Part shown: positions 25,603 to 35,179 of the stretch, piece by piece | How the letters are laid out: every line of letters begins with the position of its first letter | How positions within the stretch are numbered: position 1 is the stretch's first letter | NCBI RefSeq assembly: GCF_029504395.1 | Contig: NZ_JAQFIF010000008.1 | Location: 1 to 64,000, forward strand | DNA from: Arthrobacter sp. ES3-54 | GTDB lineage: Bacteria; Actinomycetota; Actinomycetes; Actinomycetales; Micrococcaceae | Direction: 5' to 3' | DNA: 64,000 nt | Notes under the pieces: generated by a model | The model's input: only the letters and a program-made list of their open reading frames with translations | Database searches by the model: none | What the model was told of the DNA's origin: nothing | Made by a program: the position numbers and the translations under genes

Positions 25603-28503
25603 ATGAGCCGTACGCTGAGCGCGCACCAGGCGAAGTTCTATGCTCACGAGCTGCAGCGCAGCTACGCAAACGATCACGTCGGCAAGCTCGCCGGCCTCCT
25701 GTTCGACGCGCAAGTAGAGCCTAAGCCGCACCAGATCGACGCTGCCTTGTTCGCGCTGCAGACGCCGTTTCTGCCGGGCGTGATCCTCGCTGATGAGGTT
25801 GGCCTCGGGAAGACGATCGAGGCGGGCATCGTCATCTCGCAGTACTGGGCGGAGCGGCGCCGCAGCATCCTGATCGTTGCCCCGTCGAGCCTGCGGCAGC
25901 AGTGGCAGCAGGAGTTGCACGAAAAGTTCCTGATCCCGTCCGCGATCCTTGATCCAAAGTCGAAGGACGCCCTGCTCGCTCACGTGGGTGGGCGCTCAGC
26001 GCAGGTGCTGATCTGCTCGTACGAGTTTGCGCTACGGCACGAGACCTCGCTGCTCGCGGCGTGGGATCTCGTCGTGGCGGACGAGGCTCACAGGCTGCGC
26101 AACCACTGGACAGGCAAGACCAAGGCCGCTGAGGCGGTCGCGCATATCGTGCAGGGTGCCCACAAGACGGTGCTGCTGACGGCGACGCCGCTGCAGAACA
26201 AGCTCGAGGAGCTGTACGGCCTCGTGTCGATCTTTGACCCCGGCTACTTCTACTCGCTTGAAGCGTTCCGAGAACGGTACGTCAAGAACCGGGACCTTGG
26301 TGGCGATGACGACTTGGTCGAGCGCGTTGCAACGGTCTCGAAGCGCACGCTTCGGCGAGACGCCGATAAGTACATACACTTCACCAAACGTATGCCGCTG
26401 ACGGTCGAGTTCACACCGTCCGCCGACGAGGCGCGTCTCTACGACCTGGTGAACGACTACCTGCAGCGCGGTGAGCTGTTTGCCTTCGCAGGCAGTCAGC
26501 GCCACCTTTCCGCCCTGATCATCCGTAAGCGCCTCGGATCATCAACTTACGCCGTCGCCAGCACGCTGGAGAACATCGCCAATCGTCTGGCGGATGAGGT
26601 TGCGTCCGGGCAGCGCCGCGACGGTCGCGGCGGCCTGGTGGCGGCTGACTTCGCGGTTGACGATGAGATCACGAGCGAAGAGCTTGAGGAGGCCGAGGAG
26701 ATCGAGGTAGCCACGCCTGGCTCCGGTGCATCTTCGATGGCTTTGGACGAGCCGCTCCTGGAGGCCATGAGGGCCGAGGTTGCTGAGCTGCGGGAGTATG
26801 CGGCGCTGGCTCGTTCGATCACCAAGAACCAGAAGGCGGTCAAGCTCGGCGAGGCGCTCGACCTCGGTTTTGAGCGCCTTCGCGAGCTGGGCGCTCCCGA
26901 GAAGGCCATCATCTTCACTGACTCGACCAAGACGCAGGAATACATTGCACGCTCCCTCCGTGAGACCGGCCGTGGCGACGGGCTCGTCCTGTTCAACGGC
27001 TCGAACAACTTGCCGGAGCAAACGGCGATCTACCAGGAGTGGCTAAAGGCCAACCAGGGCGGCGACCTGATTACCGGGATCGCCGCTGTGGATCGGCGCA
27101 AGGCGCTCGTGGACTATTTCCGGAACGAGGGCACGGTCATGATCGCGACCGAGGCGGCGGCCGAGGGCATCAATCTGCAGTTCTGCTCCATGCTCGTCAA
27201 CTACGACCTGCCTTGGAACCCACAGCGCGTCGAGCAGCGTATCGGCCGCGTGCACCGCTTTGGGCAAAAGCACAACGTCGTCGTCGTGAACTTCTCGAAC
27301 AAGGGCAACATCGCCGAGCAGCGCATCCTGGAGCTGCTGACGAACAAGTTCCAGCTGTTCTCGAGCGTGTTCGGTGCCAGCGACGAGGTGCTCGGCGCGA
27401 TCGAGGACGGTCTGGACTTCGAAAAGATGATTAGCGGCATCCTCAACAGCTGCAAGACCGCCGACGATCTGGATGCCGCGTTCCGAGAGCTTGAGGGCCA
27501 GTACGCGACCGAGATCTCTCGCGAGATGGCTAACGCCAAGGCCAAGGTCTTCGACAATCTCGATCCGCATGTGCAGGATCGCCTCAAGGCATACGACACG
27601 CAGTCCGGCGAGGTGCTCAACAGGTTCGAGCGCCTGCTGCTCGCGGTGACGCGGCATGAGCTGGATCGATTCGCCACCTTCGAAGGCGATGGTCGCACCT
27701 TCCTGCTGAACGAATCGCCCGTCAGTGACGCACCGACCGGACGCTACTTCTTCAAATCGCAGCCGCTCGCTAACGCCCACCAGTACCGCTACGTGAGCCC
27801 GCTCGCCCAGCACGTCGTCGATGTCTCGAAGACCAACCACACCCCTGCGAGTGAGCTGACGTTCTCACTCAGCAAGTCGGAGCGTGTCAGCAGCGCGATC
27901 CGAGCGCTGGAGGGCGCCAGCGGCGAACTGACCGTCAGCCTCGCGACCTTCCGCATGAAGGCACGCGACGAGGACGTCTCCGAGTCCTACATGCTCGCCG
28001 GCGCACTGACCAATGATGGACGCTGGCTCGACGAGGAGTACGTCGCGGACATCTTCAACCTAGCCTGCACCTCCGTGGGAGAGCAGCCTGTCGTGACCGA
28101 CGAGAGCCGCTTCGCGTTCCACCTGGACGCTCGCCGGGCCGAGCTGGAGAAGGAAGTGCAGGGCCGGAACTCCCGCTACTACGATCAACAGGAGGAGCTG
28201 CTCTACCGCAACCAGCAGGATCGGAAGGCCGAGCACGAGGCCGCGATCCGTGACTACCGCGCCAAGGAAAAGGAAGCCCGCAAGCTGGCACGTCAGGCCG
28301 ATGATCCGATGGAACAGCTGCGGCTCAAGAAGGAAGCCCGCAAGTGGGAGCAGCGCGCCGAGGAATCCGACGAGGACTTCCGCGAGACGCGCAAGAAGCT
28401 GCGCGCCGAGGCTGACAAGTATCTCGAACTCATTGAGCAGTCGCTCCAGGGAACTCAGGACACGGAGCACCTGTTCACGATTCGCTGGCGGATAGACACA
28501 TAG
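25603..28503 (+). CDS. SNF2/RapA-like helicase next to a type III restriction system
   Basis: A 966-residue superfamily 2 ATPase. Walker A is ADEVGLGKTIEAG near 62-73, the Walker B box ADEAHR near 158, TATPLQNKLEELYGL (motif III) near 197, and QRIGRVHRFGQKHNVVVVNF (motif VI) near 544. The C-terminal 150 residues are highly charged helix (RNSRYYDQQEELLYRNQQDRK...). The start is the ATG at 25603, with GGAGGA just upstream. It lies upstream of mod and res genes and of a broken mod copy 58 bases downstream; a decayed copy of its own 3' end occurs at 31760-32155. Related helicases serve DISARM (DrmD) and other defence systems. Confidence 0.85.
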   Translation: MSRTLSAHQAKFYAHELQRSYANDHVGKLAGLLFDAQVEPKPHQIDAALFALQTPFLPGVILADEVGLGKTIEAGIVISQYWAERRRSILIVAPSSLRQQWQQELHEKFLIPSAILDPKSKDALLAHVGGRSAQVLICSYEFALRHETSLLAAWDLVVADEAHRLRNHWTGKTKAAEAVAHIVQGAHKTVLLTATPLQNKLEELYGLVSIFDPGYFYSLEAFRERYVKNRDLGGDDDLVERVATVSKRTLRRDADKYIHFTKRMPLTVEFTPSADEARLYDLVNDYLQRGELFAFAGSQRHLSALIIRKRLGSSTYAVASTLENIANRLADEVASGQRRDGRGGLVAADFAVDDEITSEELEEAEEIEVATPGSGASSMALDEPLLEAMRAEVAELREYAALARSITKNQKAVKLGEALDLGFERLRELGAPEKAIIFTDSTKTQEYIARSLRETGRGDGLVLFNGSNNLPEQTAIYQEWLKANQGGDLITGIAAVDRRKALVDYFRNEGTVMIATEAAAEGINLQFCSMLVNYDLPWNPQRVEQRIGRVHRFGQKHNVVVVNFSNKGNIAEQRILELLTNKFQLFSSVFGASDEVLGAIEDGLDFEKMISGILNSCKTADDLDAAFRELEGQYATEISREMANAKAKVFDNLDPHVQDRLKAYDTQSGEVLNRFERLLLAVTRHELDRFATFEGDGRTFLLNESPVSDAPTGRYFFKSQPLANAHQYRYVSPLAQHVVDVSKTNHTPASELTFSLSKSERVSSAIRALEGASGELTVSLATFRMKARDEDVSESYMLAGALTNDGRWLDEEYVADIFNLACTSVGEQPVVTDESRFAFHLDARRAELEKEVQGRNSRYYDQQEELLYRNQQDRKAEHEAAIRDYRAKEKEARKLARQADDPMEQLRLKKEARKWEQRAEESDEDFRETRKKLRAEADKYLELIEQSLQGTQDTEHLFTIRWRIDT

Positions 28504-28561
28504 ACCAAGGTCATTCACAAACCGACGAAAATTGTTAATAACATGAAAGAGATTTACCCGA

Positions 28562-28830
28562 ATGACTGACGAGATCTACGAAACACGATCCACTACCCCG
28601 AATTTCCAGACCGAGCTGGCAGCGCAGCTTGCGGATCTGATGCCCGAGGCCATAGCCGACGGCAAGGTGGATGTCGAAAAGCTAAAGGAACTGCTCGACG
28701 GCGACGCAGCCGACAGCAGCGAGCGGTTCGGTCTTTTCTGGCCGGGCAAGAAGCGTGCGCTCCGTGCCGCGCAGGAGCCGACGACGGCGACGCTGAGGCC
28801 CGACTTCGGGAACTCAAAGGACTGGGATCT
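28562..28830 (+). pseudogene. 5' fragment of a type III mod gene
   Basis: The first about 90 codons match the start of the intact mod gene at 33230 almost residue for residue (EAIADGKVDVEKLKELLDGD, SSERFGLFWPGKKRALRAAQ). Similarity ends abruptly after NSKDWD at about 28830 where another gene's tail begins. The piece still has a start codon and would give a 110-residue protein of doubtful function. Confidence 0.8.
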
Positions 28831-28973
28831 ACGGGATCGACGTCGATACTGTCCGTGGACAGGTCCGGACGAACCTGGTCGACCTTTTGAATGAGGCGGC
28901 CGTCGGCGGACTTCTTTCGGCTGCCGCGCAGCGGATGATCGCCTTCGCGCGGACGAATGGAGCTTCACAATGA
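28827..28973 (+). pseudogene. 3' tail of an unidentified gene fused behind the mod fragment
   Basis: From about 28827 a plus-strand frame reads YGIDVDTVRGQVRTNLVDLL then AAVGGLLSAAAQRMIAFARTNG and a TGA that overlaps the ATG of the apeA-like gene by two bases. It looks like the natural end of a gene once coupled to apeA. I do not recognise its family. Confidence 0.45.
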
Positions 28974-30427
28974 AACCCGCCAAGGAGATCTCAGCCGTCA
29001 AGCTCCCCTTCGAAACCGGCGAGTACCTCATCACTTGGCAGGTACCAGATCGCAAGGGCGGGTATACCTCAATACCTGGGCTTCTCACCGTCGACCGTGG
29101 GAAGTATCCGACCGGGGTTCTCTATGGTGACCTACCAATCGAGTGGGTGTCCGAGGGGGCGCCCGGAGTCGCCTCGTTCCCGCAGCGCCTCGCCTTCGAC
29201 GTCTTCACAGGCCGACTCTCAAGCGGCGCCTACGTGGCCTTGATGAATGGTGAAATCAGCTACAGCTTTCCGGGCAGCGGCCGAGCCGTGGGAGCCTTCG
29301 CGGCCCTTTCGCTTGACGCCTTTGACACCTCAGACCACCGAAAGTACGCCTCCATCGAGCTCCAGATCGAGGGGCTAGAGTCAGTCGCGGGGGTCGCTCC
29401 GATCTCGCACGTCAAGATGCCAATGAAGGCAGGCGACCAGCCTGTCTGGGAAGCCACCGTCGATATGGATGCGAAGTTCACCTGGAGCGTGGGCGGCCTG
29501 ACGATGACCTTCAGCTACGACTACAGCGTGCGTGCGCTTGATGGCTACGAGTTCAGAATGGCCTTCGGCCCCGTCCTACGCCTCACCTCAGACGAGCCTC
29601 AGTCGGTTGTCGACTGGTGGCTTGAGTGGGTGCGCCCTCTCCGCCAGCTCATTTCGCTCCTGACGGGTGCTCCACGTGAGGCTCGGTATCTTCTCGCGGC
29701 GGTCGACGAAGGCGCCCCCCGTTCGCACCGCGATCAGGTGTTCGGTTGGGACATCACCCACCTGCCGGTCAACTCAACCCGCGCTGCGGTCGAGGAGATT
29801 CGCTCGGCGGTCAACCTTGCGAGCGACAACCTGAGCCTGCTCGACCTACTGCATGCCTGGCGGGGACAAGTCGCCGCCAGACATCCCCTCTTTGAGACCT
29901 ACGGTGCGATGGCGACGGCGACCGACCAGCATCCGCGCTCGAGGTTTCTGCTTCTGCTGCAGGCGCTGGAAGGGTCGCACGGCTACGAGAACCGCGCCAA
30001 ACATGGGGCAGACAAGGAGAAGTACGGCGCTAAGCGGGAGGACGTGCTTGCGCGTGTCCGGCAGCTCCTTGAGAAGACCGACTTTGCGTTCATCAACAAG
30101 CACCTCCGCCGGGAGGCTCAGCAGGGCCTTGACTCGGCGCTTGCTGATCTGCTGAAGCGGCTGCCGGACGAGGTCTCAGAGGAATTCGCGAAGACGGATC
30201 TAATCAGCGCCGTTCGCAAAGCAGACACCGGCCAGGGAACGCTCCCGCTTCAAAGCGCACTCACTAGGGCCAGGAACACCTTGTCGCACGGCTCAGGGTC
30301 ATTCGAACCTCAACACCTCGCGATCGTGGCCGACATTCTCGAGCGGTCGGTGCGTTCGGAGGCCATCCGATTGCTTGGTGCTCCACTTGGCGCCCAAAAA
30401 CGCGCGGCCGAGAAGGAGGAGCGCTGA
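28970..30427 (+). CDS. apeA: ApeA-like HEPN domain protein (abortive infection)
   Basis: A 485-residue protein with the layout of ApeA, a single-gene phage defence RNase: a long N-terminal beta-rich domain (residues about 5-300, with GLLTVDRGKYPTGVLYG and YASIELQIEGLESV) and a C-terminal helical HEPN domain (about 310-470) with the catalytic Rx4-6H motif ARNTLSH near 433-439. HEPN RNases cut RNA and stop growth in infected cells. ATG overlaps the stop of an upstream gene tail. Its in-frame continuation past the stop codon (30428-30616) stays open for 62 codons. Confidence 0.72.
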   Translation: MKPAKEISAVKLPFETGEYLITWQVPDRKGGYTSIPGLLTVDRGKYPTGVLYGDLPIEWVSEGAPGVASFPQRLAFDVFTGRLSSGAYVALMNGEISYSFPGSGRAVGAFAALSLDAFDTSDHRKYASIELQIEGLESVAGVAPISHVKMPMKAGDQPVWEATVDMDAKFTWSVGGLTMTFSYDYSVRALDGYEFRMAFGPVLRLTSDEPQSVVDWWLEWVRPLRQLISLLTGAPREARYLLAAVDEGAPRSHRDQVFGWDITHLPVNSTRAAVEEIRSAVNLASDNLSLLDLLHAWRGQVAARHPLFETYGAMATATDQHPRSRFLLLLQALEGSHGYENRAKHGADKEKYGAKREDVLARVRQLLEKTDFAFINKHLRREAQQGLDSALADLLKRLPDEVSEEFAKTDLISAVRKADTGQGTLPLQSALTRARNTLSHGSGSFEPQHLAIVADILERSVRSEAIRLLGAPLGAQKRAAEKEER

Positions 30428-30612
30428 GGTCATAATCACGACTTCATACTGCGCGACCCGACCACGCTCCGCTGCTCACTGCAGCGAGTATTCGATCCGT
30501 CAACACCGACTCCAGCTGTCGACCCAGCGGAAGGTCACTTCAAGGTTGCGCTCTACTCGCGGCGGCTCGGTCTCGAGATTAGGTCGCTACTAGCGGCTCA
30601 TCGCTCGGAACC
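30428..30612. other. Open stretch after apeA; possible coding remnant
   Basis: The apeA frame stays open after its stop up to a TAA at 30614-30616 (AEGHFKVALYSRRLGLEIRS). This looks like protein but has no start codon, so it is either the broken end of another gene or the lost C-terminus of ApeA. Confidence 0.35.
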
Positions 30613-30906
30613 TTAACGCCGTTCGCCAGATGCTTGCCTACTAGAAGGCTCTCGTAGCTCGAGTCCAGACTTGATGAAGGCAACCCTCATCGTCTCCTGG
30701 CTGACCGTCATGGTCATCGGTACTTTAGACAGCGACAGCCCACCTTCGTACAGTCGCGGCGCTCGAACGACCTGGTCGAGAGTAAGCGCTTGCCGTCGGC
30801 CGACAACATTGTTGGCGCGGAGCGCTCCTATGATCGTGGATTTCGAGACGCCATGCTCAACCCCCAAAGCGGTTGAAGTCTCGCTCGCGGTATAGCGAGC
30901 GATCAC
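30613..30906 (-). pseudogene. Helix-turn-helix tail of a recombinase-like gene
   Basis: The 97-residue frame (GTG start) contains two helix-turn-helix units: SETSTALGVEHGVSKSTIIG and YEGGLSLSKVPMTMTVSQET. This is how the DNA-binding end of serine recombinases/resolvase-like proteins reads in actinobacteria. The frame remains open about 20 codons upstream (RRWTRLSDTARREVIARYT) to a stop, and no catalytic domain is present. Probably the leftover of a mobile element. Confidence 0.5.
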
Positions 30907-31101
30907 CTCCCTTCGCGCAGTGTCGCTGAGACGTGTCCATCTACGTCTGGGCTGAGGTACGCCTGGACGTTATGAGTATCATCTGTCCGGTTATCGGCAG
31001 GTTCGATGCTTGGCCGGTAAGAGCCCGAAATTCGCGTAATAGTGGTAACGCTGACCCCTGTTACGGAATTAGTGGAACAGAGTGAGACGTCGACCAACAG
31101 A

Positions 31102-31141
31102 AAAACCCCGTCCCTGCCGTTTCCGGCAGGGACGGGGTTTT
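31102..31141. terminator. Strong bidirectional intrinsic terminator
   Basis: An 18-bp perfect inverted repeat, AAAACCCCGTCCCTGCCG at 31102-31119 with its complement at 31124-31141, loop TTTC. Flanking A- and T-runs on both sides let it work in either direction. Confidence 0.85.
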
Positions 31142-31193
31142 CTGCTTTCCAGGTTCACACTTTCCCGCGGCCGCGGGCTACTTCAAGAACCGG

Positions 31194-31450
31194 TTACTTC
31201 AGAAAGCGAGAGGTGCGCCGGTCCGCCAGGATCTTCCCCTTCGTCTGGCAGGTAGGGCAGTACTGCAGGGCCGTGCCGCGAAGGAGACCTCCCGGACGCT
31301 ATCCCCGCAGACCGGGCAGGCCTCGCCGGCCCGGCCGTGAACCCGCAGGTGGGTTAGCTTTCGTGTCCTTAAGGTCGGCGGGCGGCTTCCCGGCCGCCTC
31401 CGCCACGGCCGCGACGAGCACTTCATGGATTGCGCCCTTCAGGAGCGTGA
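31194..31450 (-). pseudogene. 3' remnant of an Fpg/Nei family DNA glycosylase gene
   Basis: Read on the minus strand in three frames: AIHEVLVAAVAEAAGKPPAD then LKDTKAN; LRVHGRAGEACPVCGDSVREVS; GTALQYCPTCQTKGKILADR then RTSRFLK and TAA. The two CxxC pairs are the zinc finger of formamidopyrimidine/endonuclease VIII-type glycosylases in Arthrobacter. Two frame changes and the lack of the 5' part show decay. The stretch continuing upstream in frame to 31700 is unrecognised. Confidence 0.7.
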
Positions 31451-31759
31451 CGGATTCCAGTCCCTGACGGAGCCTGCTGCTGGCGATCGTGCCTTCAGCC
31501 GCGAGTTCGATCAGGGGTTCATCCTGCCCCTCAATCGTGCGCAGGCGGATCCCAAGCGACTCTTTCTCCTCGAAGTCTTCCGACTGCATCTCGACGAGCG
31601 CACGGCGCACTTCATTCCGAAGCTCGTTCCGAGCGACCTTTGGGAAATGCTGTGAAACGACGGCGCGGGCGACGGCCGTTTCTGCTTCATCGAGACGCAC
31701 TGCCCGTATGGTGCACTTGCCTCCTGCTTCGCGGTGCAGAGAAAATACTCATAGGTGCC

Positions 31760-32155
31760 GCCGTTCTCGATGCAGGACGGGCGCAGCTGGAGAAGGAAGC
31801 CCATGGCCGTAAGTCCCGCTACTACGACCAGCAGGAGAAACTGTTCTGCCGAAACTGGCAGGACTGTAAGGCCGAGCACGAGGGTGCCGTCCGCAACTAC
31901 CGGGCCAAGGCGAAGGAAGCCCTCAAGGTCGCCCGGCCGGCCTACGAGTAGATGGAGCAGTTTCGGCTCAAGAAGGAAATTCGGAATTGCGAGCAGGGTG
32001 CCGAGGAGGCTGACGAGGACTTCCGGGATAGGCGCAAGATGCCCCTCGCCGAGGTCGACTAGTATCGCGTCCTGATCGACCAGTCGCTCCAGGGAACGCC
32101 CGAGACCGAGCACTTGCTCACGATTCGCTGGCGACGGTCAGGAAGGCACGAAAAC
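31760..32155 (+). pseudogene. Decayed copy of the SNF2 helicase 3' end
   Basis: The plus frame reads AQLEKEAHGRKSRYYDQQEK, DCKAEHEGAVRNYRAKAKEA, then MEQFRLKKEIRNCEQGAEEA and LIDQSLQGTPETEHLLTIRW, matching the last 130 residues of the helicase at 25603-28503. Two in-frame TAG codons (31949 and 32060) interrupt it. Together with the mod fragment it shows a partial duplication of the locus. Confidence 0.8.
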
Positions 32156-32215
32156 CTTGCCTGACCTCGTGAATGCAGTCGACCGCATCATCAGTTTTGG
32201 GGTGAGAGTAAGTCC

Positions 32216-33151
32216 CTAAGCGAGCTTAGCCAGATGGGCGCCATGCTCTGCGAGTCCATAAAGATCTGGGTAAACTGACCCATGATGCAAGCCCCGTTCC
32301 CCGAGCAACTTTTTCCTGATTTCAGGCTTTGCCTTGGCTGCAATTCTTAGCGTGTAGGCGGCTTGTGAATTTTCCGCCGTTCGCCGATTAAGACCCTTTA
32401 AAAATAATGATACAGATGTTATCTTCCGCACATCGGCCGCAGGCATTGTTTTCATGTTTCTGCGCTCCCATGCACCGGGCATTCGATATCGAGAGTTCTG
32501 ACCATGCGGCAGAGACGGAACACCGCCCACTAAGAACGCTCCGTGCTGAGCAGTGATTCGCTCGTTTAGCGCACGCGGCGGATCCCAGATGAATGGAAGC
32601 TCAGTTTCCCAGCCGTTCTCTTTTGGGCCCCAATTTGTCCAAGGTATCTCCCGTGATCCCCAGTTTGAGTTGAGATCGATCATCCGATCGTCGGATTGGA
32701 AAGCAAATAGTCGACCGTCAACATCATCGCGGGGCATATGGGTATTCGTGTCGAACTTTTGCTCGGTTGCGAAGAATACGGCAACGTTCACAGAGTGGCT
32801 GACATCGATAAGCCGTGTAGGGCCGCCATAATGTTGAATATGTGCGAGCGTTTCGAGAGCGCTCCCGCCCCTATCGGGCCAAATTTCCCGGGACACTGAC
32901 AGCAGTCGGGACTCTAGAACGCGCAGTCGGTCTTCCGACGGGACTTTTTGATCGCGGCTCTTCAGCCAACGGTAAGCGGAACTCAACAAGCCATAAGAGG
33001 CATCATGAACGCCGCGCCAAACCAATCTTCTTCCGCCCGACACCCTTTCAACGTTTATGAGCTCTTCTTGAAGGCTCGCCCAACTGTCAACCGAACGCTC
33101 CCAAGCGTTAAAGTAGCTTTGCGGATCCCAGGACGGTGAACTAGTTGGCAT
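32216..33151 (-). CDS. FRG domain protein
   Basis: The 311-residue protein has the FRG-domain hallmarks: LVWRGVHDASYGLLSSAYRW at 43-62 and LAHIQHYGGPTRLIDVSHSV then NVAVFFATE near 100-130, with the name-giving Arg-Gly core in WRG. The C-terminal half (GAFLVGGVPSLPHGQ, then basic helices) is typical too. FRG proteins are common in defence islands and are thought to be ADP-ribosyltransferase-like toxins; this is not proven. It is inserted between the helicase remnant and mod, opposite to both, and is noticeably lower in GC. Confidence 0.75.
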   Translation of the reverse strand: MPTSSPSWDPQSYFNAWERSVDSWASLQEELINVERVSGGRRLVWRGVHDASYGLLSSAYRWLKSRDQKVPSEDRLRVLESRLLSVSREIWPDRGGSALETLAHIQHYGGPTRLIDVSHSVNVAVFFATEQKFDTNTHMPRDDVDGRLFAFQSDDRMIDLNSNWGSREIPWTNWGPKENGWETELPFIWDPPRALNERITAQHGAFLVGGVPSLPHGQNSRYRMPGAWERRNMKTMPAADVRKITSVSLFLKGLNRRTAENSQAAYTLRIAAKAKPEIRKKLLGERGLHHGSVYPDLYGLAEHGAHLAKLA

Positions 33152-33229
33152 AGGTAGGAGCGTACGCTAATGGACCGGCCGACATTGACTGCGCACGCAT
33201 CGGCGTTGCCGCATGGGATACTTTGAGGC

Positions 33230-35179
33230 ATGCCTGAGACCCCTGCAACAACCCCTGACTTTCAGACAGAGCTGGCAACGCGACTTGCTGAGCTGGTTCC
33301 CGAGGCCATCGCCGACGGAAAGGTGGATGTCGAAAAACTCAAGGAACTTCTTGACGGCGACGCAGCCGACAGCAGCGAAAGGTTCGGGCTGTTCTGGCCC
33401 GGTAAGAAGCGTGCCCTCCGCGCGGCCCAGGAACCGACCACGGCTACGCTTCGTCCTGACTTCGAGAACTCGAAGGCCTGGGACACCACACAGAACGTCT
33501 TCATCGAGGGTGACAACCTCGAAGTTCTCAAGATCCTGCAAAAGCAGTATCACGCCAAGGTCAAACTGATCTACATCGATCCTCCATACAACACCGGAAA
33601 GGACTTCGTCTATCCGGATAATTACCGCGAGGGACTTCAAACGTACCTGAGGTACACCGGCTTGGTCGGTGAAGATGGCAAGGCCAAAAGCACCAGTGCA
33701 CGGAACACATCTGACAACCCCCACTACCACTCAGCGTGGCTGAATATGATGTATCCGCGACTCAAGCTCGCTCGGAACCTGCTTACAGACGACGGAGTGA
33801 TCCTGATTTCTATCAATGACGTCGAACAGGCACAGCTTCGTCGGCTCTGTGACGAGGTGTTTGGTGAGAATAACCTCGTTGCCCAATTCGTCTGGCTGAA
33901 TGACGGCAACGTTGACCAACAAAGCAAGATCAAGGGCGTCCACGAGTACGTATTCGCATACGCGCGGAACGCCGCGAAATTTGCGCGCCCCACCGTGATC
34001 GACCCTAATATCGGCGAAGATAGCAAGCTCTATCGCGACCTGATCGAGAACTCCATCACGAAGAATGGCCCGGCGAACCCGCCGTCTGAGGTTGAGCTCC
34101 CGGTCGGGTTTCCGACGAACTTCGCAACTGGCCGGATCTCCACGCGCGAGGACTCCTTCCCGCACGTGCTTGACGAGATTGTCGTGAAAGACGGAAAGGT
34201 GGTGGGTCCGGCTCGCGTGCGGAGTGGGTGGAGTTCCCGAAACCTGCTCGATCTATTTATCCGCAACGGATGCTCACCCATCGACGATGCTGACGGTCGC
34301 GAAACGTGGTTCGAGCTGAGGGATACCGGTGCAATTTACATGATGAAGCGTCGTGCGGGAGATCAGGGCCACGTGCTGTCAGTCCTCCGAAACCTGGGGA
34401 CGACAAAACAGAACAGCTCGCTGCTCGCGTCGTGGGGGTTGTCTTTCTCTTATCCGAAGCCACTCGGCCTCATCGAGTATCTCGTCACCGTGTTCACGCG
34501 GCCGGGTGAAGACGCGTTGATTCTTGACTTCTTCTCCGGGTCGGCAACGACCGCCCACGCTGTGATGTCCGCCAATTTGAGGGACTCTGGTCGGCGTCGC
34601 CACATTCAGGTCCAGCTGCCGGAGCCCGTTGGCAACGAAAACAGAAGCACGATTGCGGATCTCGCACGTCTGCGTATAGACAAGGCAGGCGAGTCGCTCG
34701 CCGGTACGCGAAGGAATCAGCTTCGGGCTGACCAAGACGCGGGACTCGACGTGGGTTTTCGTTCCTACAAGCTGGCCGATACGAACTTTTCGAAGTGGCG
34801 TGTGTCGAGTGATGTTGAGGAGGACGCGTTGCAGCAGCATCTGTTGAGCCTGCGTGACAGCGCGACTGATGATGCCACGGCGGACGAGCTGTTGACTGAG
34901 ATCCTGCTCAAGCAGGGGTACTCCTTGACCGAGGCTGTCTCGGCGGCTGAGGTTGCGGGTCTCGATGTCCGGCTTGTTCGTGACCGTGATGGAGATGTCG
35001 CCGTGCTGGCGTACCTGAACGAGCACGTCAAGCCGACGTTGGAGCAGTTCCGGGCGTTCGTCGACGAGTCCCCGACACGGATCATCGTTCTCGAGGATGC
35101 GTTCCAGGGTGACGACGAACTTAAGACCAACCTGGCCCAGCTCGCAAAGAGCAACGGTATTGAACTCTGGACGGCGTGA
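33230..35179 (+). CDS. mod: Type III restriction system DNA (adenine-N6) methyltransferase, Mod
   Basis: A 649-residue beta-class adenine methyltransferase. Motif IV DPPYNTGKDF is near 117-126, and the AdoMet motif DFFSGSATTAHA near 432-443, in the order DPPY before FxGxxT expected for type III Mod. The first about 85 residues form a helical extension (duplicated in the fragment at 28562). The region between the motifs is the target-recognition part. The stop overlaps the start of res, so the two are translationally coupled. Mod both methylates and directs Res; the recognition sequence cannot be read from the gene. Confidence 0.92.
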   Translation: MPETPATTPDFQTELATRLAELVPEAIADGKVDVEKLKELLDGDAADSSERFGLFWPGKKRALRAAQEPTTATLRPDFENSKAWDTTQNVFIEGDNLEVLKILQKQYHAKVKLIYIDPPYNTGKDFVYPDNYREGLQTYLRYTGLVGEDGKAKSTSARNTSDNPHYHSAWLNMMYPRLKLARNLLTDDGVILISINDVEQAQLRRLCDEVFGENNLVAQFVWLNDGNVDQQSKIKGVHEYVFAYARNAAKFARPTVIDPNIGEDSKLYRDLIENSITKNGPANPPSEVELPVGFPTNFATGRISTREDSFPHVLDEIVVKDGKVVGPARVRSGWSSRNLLDLFIRNGCSPIDDADGRETWFELRDTGAIYMMKRRAGDQGHVLSVLRNLGTTKQNSSLLASWGLSFSYPKPLGLIEYLVTVFTRPGEDALILDFFSGSATTAHAVMSANLRDSGRRRHIQVQLPEPVGNENRSTIADLARLRIDKAGESLAGTRRNQLRADQDAGLDVGFRSYKLADTNFSKWRVSSDVEEDALQQHLLSLRDSATDDATADELLTEILLKQGYSLTEAVSAAEVAGLDVRLVRDRDGDVAVLAYLNEHVKPTLEQFRAFVDESPTRIIVLEDAFQGDDELKTNLAQLAKSNGIELWTA

